From positions 1 to 64,000 of the forward strand of contig NW_005434480.1 of the NCBI RefSeq assembly GCF_000315625.1: a stretch of DNA of 64,000 nucleotides. Direction: 5' to 3'. This DNA comes from Guillardia theta CCMP2712 (lineage: Eukaryota > Cryptophyceae > Pyrenomonadales > Geminigeraceae). The translations under genes and the position numbers were made by a program. Under the pieces are notes generated by a model. That model did not search any database and was not told the origin of the DNA. It saw only the letters and a list, made by a program, of their open reading frames with translations. This document shows, one piece after another, positions 19,117 to 29,262 of the stretch (the stretch's first letter is position 1; each line of letters starts with the position of its first letter).

Positions 19117-22058
19117 TCACTCGTTGATCCCCAGACTTTTGAGATAGTCAACGATCCCCAGCAGCCCACCCCAGCTGGCCCGTTGTGCACACGTGAACCC
19201 GTGCTTGTCCTTCTCTCTCAGCAGCTCCTCCCCGCACATTTCCTGCAGATATCGCAGCATGTCAAGATGTCCGCCTTCGCTCGCCGCATGCGCGCATGTC
19301 ATCCCATCATCGTCCTTCTCTGCCAGCAGCTCCTTCCCGCAAGTCTCTCCGAGGTACCGCAGCGCTTCCAGCTGCCCTCCAAGGCTGGCCGTCAGCGCAC
19401 ACGTCTTGCCTTCCGAGCTCTTCTCCTTCAGCAGCCCCTCTCCGCAGGTCGCCTTGAGATAACGCAGCACCTTCAGCTGCCCTCCAGCACATGCCCCGTG
19501 TGCGCATGTCTCCCCATCATTGTTCTTCTCTCTCAGCAGCTCCTCCCCGCACGCCTCCTTCAAGTAACGCAGGACGTCAACCTGACCTACTGCACTAGCC
19601 GCATGCGCACAAGTCAAGCCATCGTTATTCTTCTCCCTCACAAACTCCTTCAGTTTCTCCTTCCCACACTGAGCCTCCACGCTCTTCAGCACCTCCACAT
19701 GTCCAGCCTCCACCGCCCAATGCCCGAAAGTCTTTCCTTTCTTGTCCCTCGCCTTGAGGTCTGCTCCTGCCTCTATCAGCTCCTTCACGCTCCCGGCCCT
19801 CCCCAGCATCGCTGCCACATGCAATGCTGCCCTGCCATCCTCCAACCGCGCATTCAAGTCGCACCCGGCGGCCTTCAGCACCGGGATCAGCTCCCCCTGC
19901 CCACGTACCACCGCTATGACTGTCGGGGGTTCAGTTTGCTCGCCAGAGATTGACAGGCCAGAAATCTGGCACAGCCTCTTGCTCAGGTCTCGTCTGCTGT
20001 TCTCATCCGCTGCATTCAGCGAGCTGATCTGCTTCAGCAGGCTCGCCATCGTCTTCCAGCAAACCGACTTCATCGTGTCTCTTGCAAGCTCGTCACATCG
20101 CTCGTCTCCTGTGGTGTCCTCAATCCAGTATCTGAGCTTGTTGATCGCCATGTTCTTCATCGAGTTGTACAGGTCGATCGCATCTTTGAACTTCCAGTCG
20201 TCGTTGTACCACTCTGCATCCTTCTCCTTACTCACTTTAACGAGCTTCCAGCATTCATCCTTGATCGATCTCAGAAGCTTCTTGTAGTTGTTCAAAGAAT
20301 CAGCAACTGCACTGCTCAGCCGCTCCTGGATCCTCGGCTCCCACTCCACCAGCTCTCGCTCTACCTCCCTCGCGATGTTCTCCATCAGCCCTACGTACAG
20401 CTGCTTCTTCTTCCCTAGCGTCTCTTCGATCGTCAAGCTCATCGTGTTCGCGTTGATCTTCAGCTCCAGCACCTTCACCCGCCTCCCCTCTACCTCCCTG
20501 TACCGCGGCGTCTTCACCACCTCCAGGTACGACAGCGGCGGATACAACATCTCCCCCTCCCCCGGATACTGAGACACAAACGTCAAGCTCGCCCCCCGGT
20601 CGATCGCCCCGCAGCTGATCTCGAACACGACCGACTCTCCCTCCTCCCCGGCGTACTGCATCGCCGTCCTGACGTCTGTCGTCGTGCTCAGCAGCCCGTA
20701 CTCGACTCCTCCGGACACCCCGAGCTTGTCCTCGTTGAGGAAGCTCTCCGGCAGCTTGAGGCCCTTCAGTCCAATCCACACTTGCCGATCCTCCGGCAGA
20801 GGCGTGTGACGAGACAGCTTCACGACGCCGCTGACGATGCAGTGGATGGTCGTCGTGTACCTGTTTGCGACTTTGTCTGGGGCCCTGAGGGAGTTGTTAT
20901 ACTTGTCATACATCGGCCCTGTCACCATGTCAAGCTTGTCAGTCATCCCCGCCTCCTCCCTCCTCCCTCTCTCCCCTTCTTTGTCTCAGCCCATGCTCCT
21001 TCTCCCTCTCTCGCTATCTCTCTCTTACCTGTGTAGAGCTGCAGCGCGATCAGCTCCGCCTCCTGTAGCCCCGCCTTGATCGCCGTGTCCAGCGCCTTCA
21101 GCTCCTCCATCCCTCGGATCACCCGCGTCCCGTCCGACAGCCTCCGCCTCCTCTCCGGGTCTGTGACGTTGAGCCACTCCTCCTTGGCTGTCGTCGTGAT
21201 CCCGTAGTTGCTCGTCGTGAACCCTTCCTCTGCGTCCTTGCCCTTGCAGTGCTCCTCCTCTATCGCCTTCATCAGCTCCGTCTGAGGTAGCCCGATCCGC
21301 TCCATCAGCCCCCCGTAGTACTCCTCGATCTTCCCGTACACGGCCTCGCGTATCTCCCCGCTGCCTGTACCGTCTGACGCGTTCACCGCAAACTTGCTGT
21401 TGTGCGACGTCGGACTGTCTCCTCCCGCCCGCCCTCCTGCCTCCGCCGGCCTCCTCAGCGCCTCCTCGAGCCTCCTTGCTATCGCCGTCTGCCATAGAGC
21501 CGATAGAGCGCTCTCCGTCATCCCCTGTAGCCCCGCAAGAGGACTCGCCGCGCTCCCGCCGGGGATGCACTCCGCCATGACTCGGAGGATGTTGAGGTCG
21601 CCGAGGCTGCTGGCCTTGCGCTCGAGCTCCCACTCTCTTGCGACTCTGACCTCGTAGTCGTCGTACGTGAGCTTGTCAGGGCCTTCATGGGGCATGAGGG
21701 CCGACGCGTCTAGGCCAAGAGCGAAGCGAAGCTTGTTGTGGAGCTTGGAGGATGGCTGGGGGTTGTCGAATAGCTCGCGCAGAGCAGATTTGATCTCGTC
21801 GGTCAAACGCCATTCCCCGGCTCCCGATGGCCTCACCTGTGTCTTGTTTGATGGCTGAGTCGTAGGGCTGGAGATGCTTGACGGGATCGTCTTCACATTT
21901 CCTTGAGGGGCTGGGGGATCTTTGACAGTCTGCTTTCTCAGCGCGGCCTCGAGCTCTGAGATCCTTCTTGTCGCTTCCTCCAACCTCTTCTTGAGTAGCG
22001 AGTCATCATGACCGTCCTCGGGCTTCACTTTGGACGAGAAGCAGGGGAAGCAACTCAT
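19117..22058 (-). CDS. ADP-ribosyltransferase (R-S-E type) with ankyrin repeats, two exons
   Basis: Coding exons are 21029-22058 and 19117-20918, joined across a 110-base GT-AG intron to give 943 residues. The join restores LQLYTGPMYDKYN, the conserved entry to the ART fold in protist mono-ADP-ribosyltransferases. The N-terminus MSCFPCF has cysteines that could be lipidated and is followed by a coiled coil (about 22-45). The NAD-binding core runs from about 345 to 475: VWIGLKG (388-396), LLSTTTD (419-425) and PGEGEMLYPP (462-471, with the E-x-E pair 464/466). At the first catalytic position, where this family usually has Arg ('VYRG'), Ile392 is present, so activity is uncertain. A helical region precedes about seven ankyrin repeats (677-943). 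The last five repeats are nearly regular 35-residue units of the form KNNDGLTCAHAASAVGQ, pointing to recent internal duplication. It is probably cytoplasmic and modifies proteins found through the ankyrins. Confidence 0.82.
20919..21028 (-). other. Intron of the ADP-ribosyltransferase gene
   Basis: The minus-strand donor is ACAG|GTAAGAG (intron starts at 21028) and the acceptor is GGTGACAG|GGCCG (intron ends at 20919). The intron is phase 1, 110 bases long and strongly purine-rich. It is the clearest canonical intron in the window, and removing it restores a continuous conserved protein. Confidence 0.85.
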
Positions 22059-22189
22059 GTCCCTTCCTCAGCCCAGGGAGAAACCTGCTACAGGAGCTTA
22101 CATCAGCCGGCTTCAGATATCTCTCCTCTCTTCCTCTCCCATTCCCATTCCCTCCTTCTCTTTCCTTCCTTCCCTCCCCGCCCCCCTTC

Positions 22190-22192
22190 TAT

Positions 22193-22224
<32 letters not shown>

Positions 22225-22237
22225 GCTCTCGCTCTCG

Positions 22238-22274
<37 letters not shown>

Positions 22275-22490
22275 CTCTCCTCTCCTNNNNNNNNNNNNNN
22301 NNNNNNNNNNNNNNNNNNNNNNNNNNNNNNNNNNNNNNNNNNNNNNNNNNNNNNNNNNNNNNNNNNNNNNNNNNNNNNNNNNNNNNTCCTCTCCTCCCTC
22401 TCCTCTCCTCTCCTCTCCTCTCCTCTCCTCTCCTTCTCCTCTCCTCTCTCCTCTCCTCTCCTCTCCTCTCCTCTCCTCTCCTCTCCCTCC
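22190..22490. repeat. CT / CTCCT microsatellite around an assembly gap
   Basis: TCTCTC runs on the left and TCCTC-type pentanucleotide repeats on the right flank the N run. Translations across it on either strand are low-complexity artefacts. Confidence 0.95.
22287..22386. other. Assembly gap, exactly 100 N
   Basis: A run of exactly 100 N, which is typically a placeholder for a gap of unknown size. The sequences to the left and right may therefore not be truly adjacent at this distance. Confidence 0.97.
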
Positions 22491-23703
22491 TCACATCTCT
22501 TTGTTGCCATATCCGTACCACCCTACCTAAAGCCACCCCCCTCACTGATACATCCTTCGCCGTACACCCCCCCCAATCACATAAAGTACCCCCACCCTTT
22601 CTATTGTTGTTGACTACCCCCTAGACATACAACCCCATCATTTCTTTACAACGCGCCACGCCCCTTTAAAACACCACCCCCCTTTATCCCCATTGTTTCA
22701 CCCCTCCTTCTCCTTTTTACAATCGGTTCTTCCGAATTACACGCAACGGTCCTGTAAAGTAGGTGGGTAGTACCACCATTGTGCCAGAGTACCCCATGAT
22801 TGCGCCTGCAATCGTGCATATCTACATAGGTAGGGTGTTCCAAAGATATGCCAGCCACCGGTGCTCTGTCCATATCATTTCTGAAAGTCACCCTCGGGCC
22901 CGGGAGTCGCCGGGCCCGCCGGATCAGGGCCCGGAGCCTCAGTGTCCCGACCCGGTGACAGACTCAGTGAGGCCCAGACTGAGCACCGCGTGACTGTCAC
23001 TTGAGAAGTTCACGACGGTACTGTTGCGTGTTTGTTCAAGCGGAGCTCCAGACCGTACGGTCTACTGTGACTGGATGCCGTGCCATGATGCTGACCCGGC
23101 AGTGTCGGAGTGACGTGATGACAGTAAGCTGAAATGCTTAACTTGGCTGAAATGCTTAACTTGGTGTGTTGTGATGATTACGAGTGTGATTTTAGTTCAT
23201 TCCTTGATCATCGGAACCGGTCTCAGGCCCGGAGCCTCTGATCAGTGTGACTCCAGGAGCACTGAGCACTCTCGCGACGCTGTTGACGGGTCAGAGAGTC
23301 GAAGGAACTACAAAGAGACTAAAGTCACAATGCGCCCACTCGTTGGCGACTGAGTTGGCCGAGACAGTACGGTACGGTCTGAGTAGCGGTAACGAGAGTC
23401 GCCACTCGGCTTCGCAGTTTGCCTTTCGGCCCAACTCTGACCGTTGAGCTGACGGTCCAGTCACAAGTTGGGCATCATCGTACTCCGCTGAGAAGCTGCT
23501 ACGAGAGCACGGAGAACAAGTAGTTGTATCATCTATCATCTGATGCCTGTATCAATGATGCTGGGCCGGGAGTCGAGCCAGGTGGTGACCGTACGTGGAA
23601 GGAACGGAAGGGAAACGAGTACGAGACGCGAGTCAAGGGAGAGAAGAGAAAAGAGAGAAGGAGAGTCGATGGCTCCGGCGATGGCGGAGATCATGATGAG
23701 GCG
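22491..23703. other. Intergenic region
   Basis: No gene recognised. C-rich sequence with CCCC runs (about 22530-22700) is followed by a CCGG-rich stretch near 22895-22985 similar in style to those at 2920 and 4000. A 20-base tandem GCTGAAATGCTTAACTTGG doublet lies at about 23128-23164. Confidence 0.45.
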
Positions 23704-24865
23704 TACACGATGCTGATCTCTCATCAGCCGGAGGTGCAACGAAGCCAATCAAGGAGGGAGGAATATTTGCTATCACCCAGCTGGCAAGGACCATCGATCC
23801 AGTGGGGTGTGGCTATAAAGGAAAAAGCATGCAACGAGCTGCAGAGCTGGTCTGAGAGGACAAGGCAGCAAGATCAGACGACAACTTCTTGAGAAAGGTG
23901 GAATCAGGCGATCGTATTGACAGCCATGCACGACTTCGCTACCTGCAACAAGGTACAGGAAGCCATGAAGACTGATGGCATGTAGACTGACGCCATGAAG
24001 ACTGATGGCATGTAGACTGACGCCATGTAGACTGACGGCATGAAGACTGATGGCATGTAGACTGACGGCATGAAGACTGACGGTGCATGAAGACTGACGG
24101 CATGAAGACTGAAGCCATGTAGACTGACGCCATGAAGACTGACGGCATGTAGACTGACGGCATGAAGACTGATGGCATGTAGACTGACGCCATGAAGACT
24201 GACGGCATGAAGACTGATGGCATGTAGACTGACGGCATGAAGACTGACGGTGCATGAAGACTGACGGCATGAAGACTGATGGCATGTAGACTGACGGCAT
24301 GAAGACCAAAGGCATGAAGACTGACGGTGCATGAAGACTGACGGCATGAAGACTGAAGCCATGTAGACTGACGCCATGAAGACTGACGGCATGAAGACTG
24401 ATGGCATGTAGACTGACGGCATGAAGACTGACGGTGCATGAAGACTGACGGCATGAAGACTGAAGCCATGTAGACTGACGCCATGAAGACTGACGGCATG
24501 TAGACTGACGGCATGAAGACTGATGGCATGTAGACTGACGGCATGAAGACTGATGGCATGAAGACTGACGGTGCATGAAGACTGACGGCATGAAGACTGA
24601 AGCCATGTAGACTGACGCCATGAAGACTGACGCCATGAAGACTGACGGCATGTAGACTGACGGCATGTAGACTGAAGGCATGAAGACTGACGGCATGTAG
24701 ACTGAGGGCATGATGGAGTCTCCCAAATACACTGACATGCGCTCCTTGCTAGCTACGACGAGATCAGGGACAAGATCGGAAAGACAGGAGGCATGGAGGC
24801 TGTAATGCCAGCCAGGAGATACAGGAGCGAGCATGCGAGGCGCTGATGAGCATTCAAGGGCCTTG
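23704..24865 (+). pseudogene. Decayed armadillo-like repeat gene, interrupted by a minisatellite
   Basis: Before the minisatellite, three frames in succession give IKEGGIFAITQLARTIDP (about 23745-23800), VAIKEKACNELQSWS (about 23810-23855) and, after another shift, QLLEKGGI then VLTAMHDFATCNKVQEA (about 23885-23971). After it come YDEIRDKIGKTGGMEAVM (about 24755-24810) and, shifted again, ASQEIQERACEALMSI (about 24805-24853). These are the alternating 'xxIxxxGGIxAVxxAM' and 'VQExACxALxxL' helices of armadillo-type repeats. Frameshifts in nearly every repeat and the repeat array splitting the gene directly after VQEA mark it as a pseudogene. Exact ends are uncertain. Confidence 0.5.
23972..24714. 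repeat. 15-nt minisatellite (about 50 units) with 17-nt variant units
   Basis: Tandem units of the form GGCATGAAGACTGAC or GGCATGTAGACTGAC, with A/T at one position and variable linker bases (GACGG, GATGG, GACGC, GAAGC). Five units carry a 2-base TG insertion (CGGTGCATGAAGACTGA), starting at 24081, 24248, 24325, 24432 and 24569. Their spacings of 167, 77, 107 and 137 equal 17 plus 10, 4, 6 and 8 units of 15. The minus strand is open in several frames (PSVFM, PSVYM repeats) only because 15 is divisible by three. Confidence 0.95.
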
Positions 24866-26049
24866 CAGAGGCTCGGAGGCAGAGGGAATCGAAAAGGCCA
24901 GGCATGAGCGCTTGATACTGAGCTGGTACTCTACACTGTCCAAAGATCCAGGTGGACTTCGGAACGAGAACCTTGAACTAGTCTCGACGTCCTTCCGCAC
25001 GGTTCACGACTCTCCCAGTCCCAGTCTTGCACAGACGTGATGAACTGACTGTCAGTCGCCGAACTCGGAACGCACTCGCCGGGCCCCGGGACACCCGGGC
25101 CGGGTAGAGGTACTCAGGCACGGTCACCGGCGCCCTGGATCCTTCCGCCCCCCAGTATGTGTCCCAAGCGATCAGTACGTGGACCGCCGACAATCAGGAG
25201 ACTCAGTAGAGGAGGCTTGACCCTGCCACACTCTACGGTCGCGCAGGCCATACGGTGAGAAGAGAAAAGACAGATACCTTCACTTACCTTCGCCGTCCCA
25301 ACAGAGGAGGCAACTGACGCAGTTATATGTTGAGACACAAGCCTGCCCTGATGAAACAAACGTGCGGCGGATCATGTTTCCGATCTGATGGTTGGTTGTT
25401 GCCCGTACGGTCATAGTAAAACCCTAACTCCTCTTAAACCTCGTCTTAATAGCATTGACTCCCCTTAATAGCAGACTCCTCTTAATAACATTAACAAACT
25501 CCTCTTACTATTAATAACACAGGCTAACTCCCCTTAATAAACCCTCTAAATAACATTAACCCCCCTTAATAACATTAACCCCCCCTTAATAACAATAACT
25601 CCCTTTAATCACCTCAGCTAATTCTCTACCGCTGTCTGGCTGGCACACCGGATATCATGGTCTTCACTGGCCCTACCCCATTCTCCGTTACGCTCTGTAA
25701 CCGACATGTCATATCAAGCGCCGAAGCTCGGCTCGGCTGTGGTAAAAATGTCACGAGGGCTCCGCGAGTTGACTTTTGACCGTCATCTCAGTACCAGAAG
25801 CTTTACTCAACCGCAGCAAGATATCAATCTAAGACGTGGGTCATACTACGGGTCCTAGCTGACAACCTCCCGTAGGACTTTACGTTTGAAACTTTTCAAG
25901 TCTCCTCTCCTCGCGGCAGCTTGTCCCTGTCCCTCTCTTCCCCTGCCCCTGTCTCTCTCTCTGCCCCTCCTCCCTGTTCTACCCCTGCCTGCTCCCCGCA
26001 CGCGTGTTCCTCGCTCCCTGCCTGCTCCCCGCACGCGTGTTCCTCGCTC
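24866..26049. other. Intergenic region with imperfect AT-rich repeats
   Basis: No gene recognised. It contains a CCGG-rich patch at about 25075-25105, the CTCCTCTTAATAACATTAA repeats listed separately, and a 33-base minisatellite at its right edge. Confidence 0.45.
25420..25615. repeat. Imperfect tandem repeat, CTCC(T/C)CTTAATAACATTAA-like
   Basis: About ten degenerate units of roughly 15-22 bases containing CTCCTCTTAATA or CCCCCTTAATAACATTAA. Unit length varies, so this is an old or microsatellite-like array. Confidence 0.75.
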
Positions 26050-26069
26050 CCTGCCTGCTCCCCGCACGC
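25984..26069. repeat. 33-nt minisatellite, about 2.6 copies
   Basis: The unit CCTGCCTGCTCCCCGCACG followed by CGTGTTCCTCGCTC is repeated in direct tandem. A single unit is found at the matching position of the third large repeat copy (about 31050-31073). Confidence 0.9.
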
Positions 26070-27411
26070 CCCTACAGACCCCACCTCACAGCCTATGCTT
26101 GCCCGACCTGTCAAGTCCCTCTAGTCCCCTCCCGTACTGCCCATGACTGTCCAAAGACAGAGAGTCGCAGCAGGCTCTGGCCGCTTTCTGACTGGGTCGC
26201 AGAGCTGACTCGACGTCTCGGCTAGCAGCTAGGGGACAGCATCCAATGACTTGTGCTCGCGACGACTCTCAGGTATGTCCTCCAGACCCCTCGCGTTGCA
26301 TCCTCATGCGAGCATACCAGAGCCTCGCACGCTCACACGCTGCCTCCAAGCAGACAACTCTGCCTGGAGCTGACATCGGCGACTATCTGGTGAAGGCCAT
26401 GATGACTGGCATGGCCGTGCAATGTCATGAATAGCTTACTAGCCATGTACAGAACATCGCTATGAGCTCGCTGGTGGAAAGCGTCTCGAGAGCGATCAGC
26501 CCGATCTTGGTAGCGTTACACGTCTCGACATGGCCTCAGCATGTGACGTCCTTGCAGACCAATGACGTCGACAAGCAGCAGCCGAGGAAGCATCCCGATC
26601 TCAGACTAGACATGTCAGGTCATCAGTGCTTGCAGCGTCCGAGCCCGACGAGTCTGACTCTACCTCTCCGCAGAAGCAAGCTCGCCCGAAGACACGCCCA
26701 GCCAACGCCATGCCGAAGCGCCTGTAAGACCCGACGCTCCCTTGTTGCCGAGCTTCACGGCCGGCGGGAGACGCAAGTCAGCTCTGCGATTGTCGACGCC
26801 TCCCTCTCCGCACAGCTCCAGCCTGCCGTCTCCGGTGGGGAAGAAATCGATCCGCTTCATGGACGACCAAGCCCCGCAAGCCCCGCAAGCTCCAAGGTCC
26901 CCCATATCGTCTGCGAGCTCAGCGTGTGCCGAGTCCCGTGCATCAGACCAGCGCATTGCGCGGTATGGGGCACCGCAGCCTTGTAAAGCAGACAAGAGCA
27001 GGAAGGCTAGGCAAGACCCTACGATCGCCGCCAGCTCCAGCGCCGTCGCTGGTCAACGTCGGGCTGAGGTGAGATGGGCTGGGAGCTCCGGGCCTGCGAT
27101 GGCTTATCTTGCTGATCGAGCAGGCGGACGAGTGGTGGGCGAGGGTCAACTCGAGCGCGCAGCTGACACGAGAAGCCAAACAAGCAGTCCAGCTCCACGC
27201 TGACCAGGTGATGCAGCAGGCGACATCTTGCTTGCTGGCAAGTGACCGGCTTGTAGGCGCGGATGAGGTCTACGAAGAGTCGCTTGGCTGATCATCGATC
27301 GTCTCTGAGCATGCCAGACCGGCACCTGATGGAGATAGCGATGCAGAGTGGGAGGCGATATAGCGATACAGCATTCTTGCACTGATTGGTAGACAGGGGA
27401 GTAGTAAAGGG
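26050..27411 (+). repeat. Large dispersed direct repeat, copy R1
   Basis: Nearly identical to R2 and R3 over about 1.1 kb. R1 shares extra upstream sequence with R3 (about 26090-26240). Its similarity ends at about 27411, just after GTAGTAAAGGGTG. R1 differs from the other copies by a 45-base insertion at about 26420-26464 and a small deletion near 26595. Confidence 0.92.
26246..27291 (+). pseudogene. Unknown gene in R1, probably broken
   Basis: This is the same unrecognised gene as in R2 at 29323-30332. The first ATG (MTCARDDSQ) is kept, but the 45-base insertion relative to R2 and R3 brings an in-frame TAG (ORF ends at 26434). The C-terminal exon pair flanking a 55-base GT-AG intron (27069-27123) is intact and would encode VAGQRRAE|ADEWWARVNS and a stop at 27289-27291. 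The insertion has no clear GT-AG borders, so it does not look like a spliced intron. No function can be assigned. Confidence 0.4.
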
Positions 27412-29262
27412 TGGAAAAGCTCGGTTTGTTAGCGCTAAGTTAGCAGAGATGACAGGGGTCGTTGTTAGCAAGAGTAGGCTGTTTTGTGTGGTTCTCTCAA
27501 TTAAATCGAGCACGGATTGAACGAGACAATCTGCTTGCTAAGTTCAAATCTGTTACGCCTCGAAGCTTCACGGGTCGCAGACGTCTACAGCAAATGCTCA
27601 AGGCATCTCCGCAGGTTGACACACAAAGGTGAAGAGTAGAGACATGAAGTTTATTTGATAACACCAACACACTATCAATTCATTGCACACACAGCAAGGG
27701 AAAGGACAGACCACCTTAGCAGTTGTTGACGATCCTTTTATAGTCGAGGGGAACCACCAGGGGTGGTGAGGCTCCTCCCGCACGAGCGAGCATCCCTCGT
27801 GCGTCCGCTTAGATCTGCTGCCTGCTCCTCGAGGTTCATCCAATCGTACCGGTACAGCAGATACCTCCCGTAATTTGCACACTCTGTCGTCCAACAGGGG
27901 TCGACTTCAGAGCCCCAGTAGCCGTTAGAGCCCTTGCTGCCTTCATGGCTGTACGAGAAGACCGTAGCTTCTCTTCCTGCCAACTCCTGCTCAATACTAT
28001 TCGTTCCTGCGGAGGCTTGAGCTGACCTTGGCAGAGCTCTGAAAAAAGCTCAATGCTCTTACGCTGTTGGAAGGTTGGATCATTCGAGATAATGTCAGAT
28101 CTTCACTTCTGTCTACCAGAAAGATATTTTTTGTGCTCTTGCAGGTCAAAACATGTCCTCATTTCCAGCACCACCTTGTGCAAGTAACCACTCTGCGCTC
28201 ATCGAATCTCTCCGCGCTTGTGTTAACAAACAAAGATATGATCTGGATCGTCTTCTCCCTCTAGGTTGATGACATGGCAAATCCGTCAAGCGATCTACCG
28301 GCTGTGCTCCATTCGAGCTTCTCTACGTGAGAAGCGTTAAGTTTCCTCTCCCGCCGACATATCCATCTGAAGAGACCCTGACGCAATCATGAAGATATGG
28401 ATGTCTGGTGCACATGCAACAGGCGATGTCATTTGTCTCACTGCTGGATCAACAGAGCAACAGCTTAACTAGCGATGTCGCCCTCGTACCTTCAAGATTG
28501 AAGATCAGGTTTGGATTTGAACAGCTGACATTTCAATCCAAGATCAGACCCTTCAACACAGTCCAAGTCAAATTGAAATCTCTAGTCAGTTCACTTCGGA
28601 TGATTCTGACTGACTTGAGCATTCTTCAGCAAAATCTTACAACAGATGGAACAGAGTTGTCGACCACCTTGTCTTGTAGGTCTCTCACAGCTATCATGGA
28701 GTGAGATCATGCCATGGGCCTCCTCTTGTACATCATTCCATCACTCGTGCAAATCGTACCTGTGACAGCTCGCTCTCTTCCTACCTCTCTCGCCTACTTA
28801 CCCGCTACATCAGATCTCTCTCCCTGCTGACTTCGCTGCAGCGCAACTTCGTTACTACCGTTACAACTAGTATCCGGCTTTCTGCCCCCACCAGGCCCAG
28901 TTACTTCCGCTTTGGTATAGGCCTTCTTTAAAATGACCATCAAGTACCAGAAGATTTACTCAATGATCCACTGATATGTCGCCCCTTCCGCCTCTACCGG
29001 CCGATTCGGCCCCCGCGGTGTCATCAATCACGAGATGGCGGCTACTTTATTGCCAAGAGACGTCTTTTCGATCTTGATCACGTGGACCACCTTTCAATGA
29101 CCATCTCGTACCAGAAGCTTCACTCAACCGAAACAAGATATCAATCCAGGGTCGTGTGAGGGAAGCTACTTTGGTCCTATGGCCCTACCCTACCAGGTTC
29201 TAGCTAGCACGAGACTGATATCTTTACCCCTTCCCCCTCCTCTCCAGTTTAACCCTAGAACG
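27412..29262. other. Intergenic region between R1 and R2
   Basis: No gene recognised. On the minus strand, about 27640-27760 carries a TATAAAAGG motif followed by AATAAA some 100 bases downstream, an arrangement seen in LTRs. A plus-strand ORF at 28414-28704 (QQAMSFVSLLDQQSNS...) has no recognisable domain. The sequence around 28935-28960 and 29100-29140 (TACCAGAAG...ACTCAA) is repeated near 25790, so duplicated sequence extends upstream of the R units in patches. Confidence 0.4.

Noticed and set aside
22008-22613. ORFs on both strands across the N run
   Set aside because: They consist of CT-repeat translation and X residues.
23972-24714. CRISPR-like array
   Set aside because: There are no unique spacers; the units are contiguous 15-nt tandem repeats in a eukaryotic context.
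23773-24834. A 353-residue minus-strand ORF of MPSVFM/MPSVYM repeats
   Set aside because: It is an artefact of a 15-nt tandem array that stays open in several frames; the 17-nt units switch its frame and the flanks belong to a plus-strand armadillo relic.
28414-28704. A 97-residue plus-strand ORF between R1 and R2
   Set aside because: No domain, paralogue or splice context; kept only as a remark in the spacer entry.
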